Shown: piece after piece, positions 54,701-64,000 of the stretch | Layout of the letters: each line of letters opens with the position of its first letter | Position numbering within the stretch: position 1 is the first letter of the stretch | NCBI GenBank assembly: GCA_010015655.1 | Contig: ML976779.1 | Coordinates: forward strand, 102,252 to 166,251 | DNA length: 64,000 bases | Reading direction: 5' to 3' | Origin: Bimuria novae-zelandiae CBS 107.79 | Lineage: Eukaryota > Ascomycota > Dothideomycetes > Pleosporales > Didymosphaeriaceae | The notes under the pieces: generated by a model | Databases searched by the model: none | What the model was told of the DNA's origin: nothing | Seen by the model: the letters and a program-made list of their open reading frames with translations, nothing else | Position numbers and translations under genes: made by a program

Positions 54701-57700
54701 CGACATCAAGATCACGCAAGAGGTGGTCATTGCAGCTACAGGGAACAAGTACAGTGGCAAAGAAGTTATAACACTCCTTCTTAATCGGTGCGGAGACGAC
54801 ATCTAGATCACGCAAGAGGTGGTCGTCGCAGCTATAAGGAACAAGCACAATAGTAGAGAAGTTATAACACTCCTTCTCAACTAGCCTAGAGACAATATTA
54901 AGATTACGCTAGAGGTAGTTGTTGCAGCTATAGGGAACTACTATAGCAAGGTAGTTATTACACTCCTTCTTAACTAGCGTGGAGACAACGTTAAGATTAC
55001 GTAAAAGGTAGTTGTCGTAGCTACAAGGAACAAGTATAGTGGTAAAGAAGTTATAACACTTCTTCTTAACTAGCGCGGAGACGACGTCTAGATCACGCAA
55101 GAGGTAGTGGTGTCTATAGCTAAGAACTTTAATAAGGAAGTTATGGCGCTCCTTTTTAGACGTCACGGAGACAATATTAAGATCACGTAAGAGGTAGTCG
55201 TCGTAGCTACAGGGAACAAGTATAGTAGTAGAGAAGTTATAACATTCCTTCTTAACTAGCCTAGAGACAATATTAAGATCACGCTAGAGGTGGTCGTTGT
55301 AGCTATAAAGAACTACTATAGTAAGGTAGTTATAACACTCCTTCTCGACCAGCGCGGAGACGATATTAAGATCACGAAAGACGTAGTCGTCGCAGCTATA
55401 AGGAATAAGTATAGTAGCAAAGAAGTTATAACACTCCTTCTTAACTAGCCTAGAGACAATATTAAAATTACGCTAAAGGTAGTTATTGCAGCTACAAAGA
55501 ACTATTATAGTAAAGTAGTTATAACACTCCTTCTTAACCAGCGCGGAGATAATATTAAGATTACGAAAAAGGTAGTTGTTGTAGCTATAAGGAATAAGTA
55601 TAGTAGTAGAGAAGTTATAACACTCCTTCTTAACTAGCCTAGAGATAATATTAAGATTACGCTAAAAGTAGTTATTATAGCTATAGGGAACTACCATAGC
55701 AAGATAGTTATAATACTCCTTCTTAACTGGCGTAGAGACAACGTTAAGATTACGTAAGAGGTAGTCGTCGCAGCTATAGGTAATAAGTATAATAGTAGAG
55801 AAGTTATAACACTCCTTCTTAACTAGTGTAGAGACGATATTAAGATCACGCCGGAGGTGGTTGTTATAGCTATAGGAAACTACTATAGCAAGGTAGTTAT
55901 AACACTCCTTCTTAATTAATGCGGAGACGACGTTAAGATTATAAAAGAGGTAGTTGTCGCAGCTATAAGTAATAAGTATAGTAGTAGAGAAGTTATAACA
56001 CTCCTTCTTAACTAGCCTAGAGATAATATTAAGATTACGCTAGAGGTAGTTATTATAGCTATAAAGAACTACTATAGCAAGATAGTTATAACACTCCTTC
56101 TTAACTAGCGCGGAGATAACGTTCAGATTACGTAAGAGGTAGTAGTAGCTATAGCTAAGAACTTTGGCAAAGAAGTTATAGCGCTCCTTCTTAACTAGCG
56201 TAGAGACAATATCTAGATTACGTAAGAGGTAGTGGTGTCTATAGCTAAGAACTTTAATAAGGAAGTTATAGCGCTCCTTCTTAGCCATCACGGAGACGAT
56301 ATTAAGCTTAAGATTACGTAAGAGGTAGTCGTCGTAGCTATAGGGAATAAGTATAATAGTAGAGAAGTTATAATACTCCTTCTTAACTGGCCTAAAGATA
56401 ATATTAAGATTACGCTAGAGATAGTCGTTGCAGCTATAAGGAACTACTATAGTAAGGTAGTTATAACACTCCTTCTTAGCTAGCGCGGAGATAATATTAA
56501 AATTACGTAAGACATAGTTATCGTAGCTATAGGGAACAAGTATAATAATAAAGAAGTTATAACACTCCTTCTTAACTAGTCTAGAGATAATATTAAGATT
56601 ACGCTAAAGGTAGTTATTATAGCTGTAAGGAACTACTATAGTAAGGTAGTTATAATACTCCTTTTTAACTAGCCTAGAGATAACGTTTAGATTACGTAAA
56701 AGGTAGTAGTGGCTATAGCTAAGAACTTTAGTAAAGAAGTTATGGCGCTCCTTCTCGACCGGCGTAGAGACAATATCTAGATCACGCAAGAGGTAGTGGT
56801 GTCTATAGCTAAGAACTTTAATAAGGAAGTTATGGCGCTCCTTTTTGGCTATCACGGAGACAACATTAAGCTTGAGATTACGCAAGAGGTGGTCGTCGCA
56901 GCTATAAAAAACAAGTATAATAGTAGAGAAGTTATAACACTCCTTCTCAACTAGCCTAGAGACAATATTAAGATTACGCTAGAGATAGTTATTATAGCTA
57001 TAAGGAACTACTATAGCAAGATAGTTATAACACTCCTTCTTAGCTAGCGCAGAGATAACGTTAAGATTACGTAAGACGTAGTCGTCGTAGCTATAGGGAA
57101 TAAGTATAGTAGTAGAGAAGTTATAACACTCCTTCTTAACTAGCCTAAAAATAATATTAAGATTACGCTAAAGGTAGTTGTTGCAGCTATAAGGAACTAC
57201 TATAGCAAGATAGTTATAATACTCTTTCTTAACTAGCCTAGAGATAACGTTTAGATCACGTAAGAGGTAGTAGTGGCTATAGCTAAGAACTTTAATAAGG
57301 AAGTTATAGCGCTCCTTCTTAGACGTTATAGAGACAACATTAAGATCACGCAAGAGGTAGTCGTCGCAGCTATAAGGAATAAGTATAGTAGTAGAGAAGT
57401 TATAACACTCCTTCTTAACTAGCCTAGAGATAATATTAAGATTACGCTAGAGGTAGTCGTTGTAGCTGCAAGGAACTACTATAGCAAGGCAGTTATAATA
57501 CTCCTTTTTAACTAGCCTAGAGATAACGTTTAGATCACGCAAGAGGTAGTAGTGGCTATAGCTAAGAACTTTGGCAAAGAAGTTATGGCGCTCCTTCTCG
57601 GCTGTCACGGAGACAATATTAAGATCACGTAAGAGGTGGTCGTCGTAGCTGCAAGGAACGAGTACAGTGGCAAAGAAGTTATAACACTCCTTCTTAATCG

Positions 57701-58145
57701 GTGCGGAGACGACATCCAGATCACGCAAGAGGTAGTGGTGTCTATAGCTGAGAACTTTGACAAGGAAGTTATGGCGCTCCTTCTCGACCGGCGCGGAGAC
57801 GACGTCTAGGTCACGCCAGAGGTGGTCATTGCAGCTGCAGGGAACAAGTACAGTAGTAAACAAGTTATAACACTCCTTGACCGGCGCGGAAACGACGTCC
57901 AGATTATGCAGGAGGTGGTCGTCGCAGCTGCGGGCAATCTCGATATAGTATCCCTATTTGTAACGTCGAAAAAGAAGAGTGTTGAGGCAATCGTTGTTTT
58001 GATTGAGAAGCTACTCTATGGAGCTATATACTATGGATCACGTGGACGGGCCGCACGTACGCGGGTGGCCCAAGCTTCTATACTGAACCGTCACACCTTG
58101 TATTCCAGCTTTTCGAAATCTTTGTCGCTTAGACGTCCCTTATAA
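51800..58145 (+). pseudogene. NACHT-type NLR (STAND) with long RIP-eroded tandem repeat domain
   Basis: Exons 51800-52135, 52185-52394, 52449-52560, 52611-52715, 52762-52960, 53012-53623 and 53672 onward. Summed to the TAA at 58143 they make 2016 codons in one frame. The N-terminal domain (LWAHAAAELSDNDKQ, YDPAHASLPWAGIHFLLQ) is the type that precedes NACHT in fungal NLRs. The P-loop is GIHGSGKSKL and Walker B is TIVIDAMDEC. A winged/helical stretch follows (LPPDLNTLYDELYGF, FRFAHLSVREYL). One ankyrin-like unit (GGRSPLHIAIRNGS) leads into the repeat array. Lesions: no ATG at the expected start (GTG at 51800), a TAA in exon 2 (about 52375), a GC donor in intron 1, a TAA at 54690, then dozens of stops in the array. 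No net frameshift was found. The last ~70 nt overlap the FMO pseudogene and are not native. Family role is non-self recognition. Confidence 0.85.
54600..57960 (+). repeat. Tandem array of 93/96/99-nt coding repeats, RIP-like eroded
   Basis: Roughly 34 units encode variants of ITQEVVVAAAGN...KEVITLLL followed by a Gly-Asp-Asp turn. Unit lengths are multiples of three (93, 96 or 99 nt) and the frame is kept from end to end. Units at both ends (54600-54800, 57640-57960) are GC-richer and nearly open. Those between are AT-rich, with CAG to TAG, CAA to TAA and GAC to AAC type changes. This pattern is what C-to-T transitions on both strands give. Confidence 0.88.
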
Positions 58146-59129
58146 TTAGCCTCCGCGCGCATTTCCGAGTCCATCCTGGCGACTATCCAGCGAAGAAGAG
58201 AGTTTCCGATCGAAGTGCCGTGCAAGAAGCGTGTCCACCAGTTCTTATCGTTGAAGATCGAAGGGCTAGTTGACGCCACCGCTCTGGTCGACGCTGCTTC
58301 AAACGCGTTCTTGTAGCGTCCTCAACCTTTTCCTGACACGAAGACCGCTGGGCCGCATCCGCTCGTGCGAATGATCCAACTGACTTCTTTCCCGGCCTTT
58401 ACCGCTTCGTACACCATATCTGCTGAGGACTTTCCTCCACCGATTACGGCAACTCTCTTTATGCGCTCGAACTTCAGGATCTCGTCCTCCCGAGCACCGA
58501 AATCTCGAGAGTGGAAGATGGGCCCTGCGAAATGCGCGGCTCCGGGGAAGTCGGGCATGTTGGGTATGGAAGTTAATCCGCTTGCAACCATCAGCTTGCC
58601 GGTGAAGAATGTCCGTCGCGAACCTTGAGCATCTTTGCATGACACCTTCCAGGTTGCATCCGATTTCTTGATTTTCTCAACGTCCATGCCGAAACAGATC
58701 CTATCACGAAGGTGCTTGGCCGGCATCATTTTTTCGATCCACGTATTTCTCGAGATAGTCGGTGGTCCACTTCGCACGGTAGAAGTCATGAGAACAGTCC
58801 GACTCTGGAGGTCGCTGCATCGGCATGTCTGAGAACTCGGAAAGACCGACTGTCCACTGCGTCCAGAAAGTGTTGTAAATCCTGCCTGATATATGGGTCA
58901 GACTGCGAAGATTGGGAGCGGAAGAGTGCACTGACGTCGCGAGAATACTCCTCCGACATATTGGACTTTCTCGAGCATGAGGAGTCGCGCTTCCGGGTGA
59001 GCATCTAGGTAACGCTGTGCTGCTACAATTCCTGAGAGACCTAGGCTGGTGTTAGTCAAAGTCTAAGGAATCCATGCATGTCTGCTTACCAGCGCCAATC
59101 ACGATGACCTCAAAGGTTGGGTCGGTCAT
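58091..59129 (-). pseudogene. Flavin-containing monooxygenase-like pseudogene
   Basis: Exon 1 (59129-59090) and exon 2 (from 59040) join across a 49-nt intron to rebuild the FAD-binding VIGAGLSGIVAAQ. The NADP-binding VAVIGGGKSSADMV follows around 58440. FWTQWTVGLSEFSDMPMQRP and FNDKNWWTRFLH are typical of this fungal FMO/cyclohexanone-monooxygenase-like group. Frame changes are needed near 58920 and 58730, and a TGA at about 58328 lies in frame before YKNAFEAAST. The C-terminus stops at 58091, well short of a full protein, where sequence meets the NLR tail. Substrate unknown. Together with the beta-lactamase-like pseudogene it could be a relic of a metabolite cluster, but this is speculation. 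Confidence 0.82.
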
Positions 59130-60269
59130 ATTTTGCGTTCTCACCAGGCGTTCACGGCTTCAAACATTCCTAGGTGTACTCGATGCAGACCTGAAGGAGT
59201 GGTTGGGGAAAATCAATTTTTTGAAAGATTGGAACTCGACCGTCAAACGACGGGGACTGACGGAACTCTGGGAGCTGAAGATACGTCACAGTCACTGTTT
59301 TGCATAGCTATCGATCATATGAGATTCATTCCTATCCTAGCTATGGCTGTATATGTAGATATCTGAACAAAGAACCGATCTAGTCTCACTTCGGCCAACC
59401 TGCTGTTCACAAGAAAAACAATAGCTACACTGACCTGCTGTTCACAAGAACAATAGCTACATTGCGGGGCGGCCGGAACCATCCAGGCACCAGAGGCGAG
59501 GCGGCTGAGTCACACATAACCAGAGTTGTCAACAAATATAACAAACCAAATGTGAAGCTCCGTTTTTGTTTATTTAACAACTTTTATAGTGCAGTGTTTT
59601 AATTATTTAATTTAATAAGGCTATATAGACGTATTTATTTAATTATTTATTTAGTTTTAGATAGTTTAAAACGCTAAAAAGATATTTTTTATAATATTAT
59701 AAGTAATAGCTCCTCCTATATTTTTATACTAAACTTTTTAATAAGCTTATTATTATTATATATTACTGCTGCCTTTGTACTTAGAGGCTTAAACCCTGCT
59801 TAAATCTACTATTAAGTATATACTAACGTAGCTAATAGTTAGCTGCCTATTCTACGTCTGTCACGGTTTATAGCTCTTTCTCTGTGCGATAGTTGCAGCT
59901 ACCCTTACTCGACTACAGCTTACCTTTCTGATAGCATAACACCTATCTAGGACTAGCGTTGTTTGTGCCTATGCACCTATACCTTCTGTAGTTCCTAGAT
60001 AGTATAACCTTAGTTTAATCCTTCAATTTTCCTGCGTACTGTCTAGCTCTGCTTACCGCGATAGTTATGAGTCTAGATTGCACCCTGGATTGTTCTTACC
60101 TGCTGCTATAACGTTACTCTACTCACGAGTTGCACGTTGCTATACCGCGTTCTTTACAACGCACCTGTTACCGCATTCTCTACGACGCATTTGTTTACCG
60201 CGTTCTTCACAACGCACATACTAGGATCTCTGCCTGGATCCATCAATACAGTCGACTATAGCCTCTACA
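59130..60269. other. AT-rich leader of the copia element, possible LTR
   Basis: An imperfect 30-bp direct duplication (CTGCTGTTCACAAGAA unit) lies at about 59399-59463. From about 59540 the sequence is AT-rich and probably includes the 5' LTR and leader of the retroelement, but I cannot fix LTR borders or a primer-binding site. Three ~28-bp repeats of TACCGCGTTCTTCACAACGC type lie at about 60144-60210. Confidence 0.45.
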
Positions 60270-63200
60270 ATGGCTACTAAGTCCGACCCCGCAGTGACGC
60301 GTGTCACTATTATACTAAACACACTAGACAACTAGTTTACCTAGTTATTTATTCGCCAAGACGTTGCCAATCGCCACGGTCTCTAGCAGTACATTAACCC
60401 TAACGTAGCGAAGGAGAATCTCCCTAAGCTATAAAAGCCTCTTAAGCCTTAACTTACTAATTATAAGCTTAAAGCTACTAGGCTCTCTTACCTTACCGCC
60501 AATAATTAAGAATCCTATTAATAGGAATATAATTAATAAGAACGCCGCCGCACTAAGTACCGCACTTAAATAAAGGCACTAGCTAACCTAAATATAAATA
60601 TTAGTAAGATAATTACTACACGTTACATACACCTAATTAAGGATTACAATACCCTATATAACTAACTAATTACACTTAAAAAGTTCTTTTATCTTATAAA
60701 CGCAACACGCCGTCGCGAGCTTGCTAATAAGTATAACGCTCTTAAGACTACGCCACGAGCTATAAAAAAGATTAAGTAATAGCTATTAAACTAGGTATAT
60801 ATTATAGCTTAGGGTAAGGCTGTCAGCTTGCCTAAGACTAATAGTAATTAACCACAGGAGGACTTCCTTATTGCCTATAAAGTAATTAATTAGGAATACG
60901 CCACTTCCTGCCTGCGCGAGATCTTTAAGCATAAAGCGCGAGGCACCACTACCGAGATCTCATCTCTAGAGACGTACGTCGCCGAGATGACTACATATCT
61001 ACGCCGCACTAAGCCACACTCAACAGGCCTGGCGGTAACCGCTGCCAAGCTTGGAGTCACAAGGCAAGTTGATGCTAAACATGCTAACAGCCGAGGTAGC
61101 AATCGTAACCGAGACAAGCCATCCAGAAACTATGTCTGCGGGAAGAGGCACTAGTACACTAATTACTTTATTCTTAACCTACAAAACCCACGACGTCTAA
61201 AGGACTATTAGCCTACTACTAAGGCTATATAGAAGGTTAAAGAAGCATAAAAGAATCCTAAGGTTAATAAGCGCATAGAGACTACTCTAGCTAAATAGGT
61301 AGCCTAACAACCTCAGAACACTATATTATTACAAATTAACAACGGCCAAGCTCCTACTAAGGATAGTAGTACATTTGTGGTAGTTATTAGCCTATCACAC
61401 ATAAGTTTCAATTAACCTAATTCTCTCGAAATCGAATCTCTCGAGGAGCAATCAAACGACGACTCAAACGTGATCACGATAGACACCAATACTAAGCCTA
61501 AAGGAGAGCTTACAGTGATGGTTAGAGATAACACTAACAAGACTAAGCTTCTTAATCGATAGATCGTTGATCCAGGGTCGAACACCCACGTTATCAATAC
61601 AGAGTCATGGCACGGCTGGAAGAGGATAAACAACAATCCAAAGCGTCGCTACCTCCATGCTGGCAACAGCCACATCCTTATTATAGCTTAGGGCACGATA
61701 AAACTCGTCGCTTGTACACTATATAGACTATAGACGCTAGAGCTAACGCACGTCGCGTACGTTAAAGGCTTTCTTATAAGCGTTTTAGGACTCGCTCGCT
61801 GTCGTACAGAGTCTATCCACTTTAACTCTGGCCGCGATATCCTATACATGTATTAACTATCCTACGTCATCGCACAACTCGAGTACAATGGAGGACACTG
61901 GCTAATTAATGCTAAGCTATTACGCCGACCGCCGTTATCGCTTCTACACCTACTATTAAGTACGTTTAGAGCATTATATCGCCCGTCGTATGCACTAAAG
62001 CTAACTAACGTTATTAACTAACGTGTTGTATATCAGATCTAGGGCCACCCGGGCTATAAGGTAGTTAAATAACTAGAGGCAAACGTCACTAGCGTTTAAC
62101 TAATAAAAGAACACATAGACTATCTCTATTAAATATGTATTAAAGCTTAAATAACTTATATTATCTCGAGACGCCCGGCTGAGAGCCGTGCACAATAACC
62201 ATTCTATTAAATTATAATAGACATTATTTATATTATCCCTGTAAGAGAGGAATGCATTGATGGCAGCAAATACGCCCTACACTCTATAGACAAATACTCG
62301 AAGTGGCATAAGATCGCCACAATACGCCATAAGAATAAGTTAACTCTTATACGTTAGTTTATATCTTTAATACGAAGGATTCAGCGCGTGTATAACACTA
62401 ACGTAGTTGCTATTTAATGCGACAACGAGAAAGGATTTAGAAACAATCTTATTAACATAATAGAAGAGCTAGATATGCTGTATAAGCCAGCACTAGCTAG
62501 AATAAAGAAGCTAAATAGACTAATTAAATGCGCTAGCAGAGTACTTACGTAGCGAGCTCGCGCTATGCGTATACACGCCAACCTGCCAAAGAACCTATTA
62601 CATAAGATGTATTGCACTGCCGCGTACATCCTTAACCGCACGCCCACAGAAGCACTAGGCTAGAAAACGCCGTACAAGGTCGTATAGGGACGAAAGCCAC
62701 TCGTCGCTTATATAAGGCCTATTGGCTATCGCGCCTACGTCTACAATCGTGATTTAAGAGCTACTAACAAGCTTAAATCGCGCACTCTAATTGGCCACCT
62801 CGTTAGCTACTAAGGCACTAATATCTTCCGCATTTAGCTACCTATAAAAGACACTATTATCGTTACCCGCGACGTCGTATTCGAACCTACACTCTTCTTT
62901 AATAGGATAGATAGGTATGCGTCAGGATTAGTGCTTAAAGAGGTAATTAAACTACTTAAATATCTAAAAGAACATTAACATAATAATATTGGTATCGAAG
63001 ATCTATTAACTACTCGTCAACATCGCCACCTAGTAGAGACACCTACGACCTTAGCTTCGAGAGCTACAGGCTCCCAGGTGGGGGGTAAACAGATAGACAA
63101 CGCATTTAAATCGATATAGCAACAGCAACAGCTGCCTACTTTAAGACCTATAATGTCTACTGCCATAAGCAATCACACTCCTAAGAGTAATAAAGTACCC

Positions 63201-64000
63201 AAGGGCTATCGCCAACGCGGCAAGAGAGCTCCACGAGACGTTAACCTAGACCTAACTAACACGAGCTTAATTATTACTAGCAAACGCAATTAAAAGCAGA
63301 AAGATCTAAATAACTTTATAATTTATATATACGTAATAGCGCTAGGAGCTACACCTCTTATTAACTATTTCTATATATTTTTAACCAAGATTCGCTCTAT
63401 ACCTACTATAGATAAGATACTAAGAATCTATTAATCGTAGCTGCCACCTCTGCCAAAGGCAATAAAGTAGCTTAAAACACATATATTTAGTAATTAATTT
63501 CGACGCGCTATAGAGGTTAAGTGGCAAGCTCTACGCGCTAAAGGAGTCTTTAGGAAGACTACAAAAACAAAGGCCTCTATAGACACTAAGGTGCTACCGT
63601 TAATGTGGATATTCGCATACAAGATCGACGAAGAAGGATACCTCTTACAGTTTAAAGCTTAACTCGTTATTTAAGGAGATCTTTAAGCTCCGCTTAATAA
63701 CACGTATGCTACTACACTTACGATCCGTAACTTTCGCGCTCTTATTATAATTGCTAATTACTTTAATCTAGAGCTAAAGTAGTATAATGTTCCTACTGCC
63801 TTCCTGAACGCTAAGATTGATTGGAAGCTATACGCTGAAACACCTAAGCCATTTCGCCACACTAAAGGCGAGATTATGCTGGTGCTCCGCGCCCTGTATG
63901 GCCTGAAGGAGTCATCACTACTATAGTATAACAAACTACGTTAACAACTTGTTAAGCTAGGTCTAAAGCTAGTTAAAGGCTTTCCTTACTTATACACGAG
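60270..64000 (+). mobile_element. Ty1/copia retrotransposon gag-pol, RIP-degraded, runs off window end
   Basis: One frame from ATG 60270 to the window end carries gag and pol in copia order, broken only by TAG/TAA codons. Landmarks: zinc knuckle start YVCGKRH at about 61130 (followed directly by TAG); aspartic protease IVDPGSNTHV at about 61563; the pre-integrase WGHPGYKVV at about 62040; integrase core (DKYSKWHKIATIRHK, AYILNRTPTEALG, RTLIGHLVSY) at 62280-62830; reverse transcriptase (LPLMWIFAYKIDEEGYLL, NVPTAFLNAKID, LVLRALYGLKES) from about 63590. Integrase before RT identifies copia rather than gypsy. Loss is by substitution, with no indel shift seen over 3.7 kb. The RNase H part and 3' LTR would lie beyond 64000. 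Confidence 0.92.

Noticed and set aside
54600..57960. Regular ~97-nt periodic array resembling a CRISPR or satellite
   Set aside because: It is an in-frame extension of the NLR exon, encodes a recognisable repeated peptide, and has no spacer/repeat structure.
1..64000. tRNA or rRNA genes
   Set aside because: I found no convincing tRNA cloverleaf with A and B boxes and no rRNA sequence by eye; a dedicated tRNA scan would be needed to exclude one.

Overview
The window is nuclear DNA of a filamentous ascomycete (Pezizomycotina; Dothideomycetes is my guess, not shown). The evidence is short GT-AG introns of about 47-90 nt, a Zn2Cys6 regulator, HET/NACHT/NB-ARC genes with tandem repeats, and AT-rich repeats carrying many transition-type stop codons, as expected of repeat-induced point mutation (RIP). 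Gene models were spliced by hand. In each spliced model the summed exon lengths are divisible by three.

About 1-34 kb is a gene-rich core. In order it holds: the TORC1 subunit Raptor/Kog1 (-, cut by the window edge); a Tea1/KelA-type Kelch polarity protein (+); a large ankyrin protein with a nucleotidyltransferase-like N-terminus and four in-frame TAG codons (+); a PTR2 peptide transporter (-); an unknown 780-aa protein (-); a protein with an I-PpoI-type His-Me finger zinc-binding endonuclease domain (-); a secreted beta-propeller lactonase-like protein (+); a mitochondrial-looking HAD IIA hydrolase of the HDHD5/CECR5 type, with small terminal-inverted-repeat elements in both introns and its 3' flank (-); and a divergent Zn2Cys6 transcription factor (+).

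About 34-41 kb is an accessory island. It has an NB-ARC/TPR remnant fused to an IS630/Tc1-like transposase, AT-rich debris, and a HET-ankyrin gene with near-identical 102-nt repeats, an assembly gap and one TAA. The HET gene sits between two 30-nt imperfect inverted repeats.

About 41.5-47.4 kb returns to intact genes: a GH105 unsaturated rhamnogalacturonyl hydrolase divergent from an MFS anion:cation symporter (a likely pectin-fragment uptake and cleavage pair), then PIG-S/Gpi17 of the GPI transamidase.

About 48.6-64 kb is a gene graveyard. It holds a beta-lactamase-like hydrolase pseudogene, a NACHT NLR whose roughly 3.3-kb array of ~97-nt repeats is eroded by point mutation without frame loss, a flavin monooxygenase pseudogene, and a 5' portion of a Ty1/copia element riddled with stops but in one frame. 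Intact and frame-preserving RIP-like decay on one side, and indel decay on the other, suggest at least two modes of gene loss in the same region.
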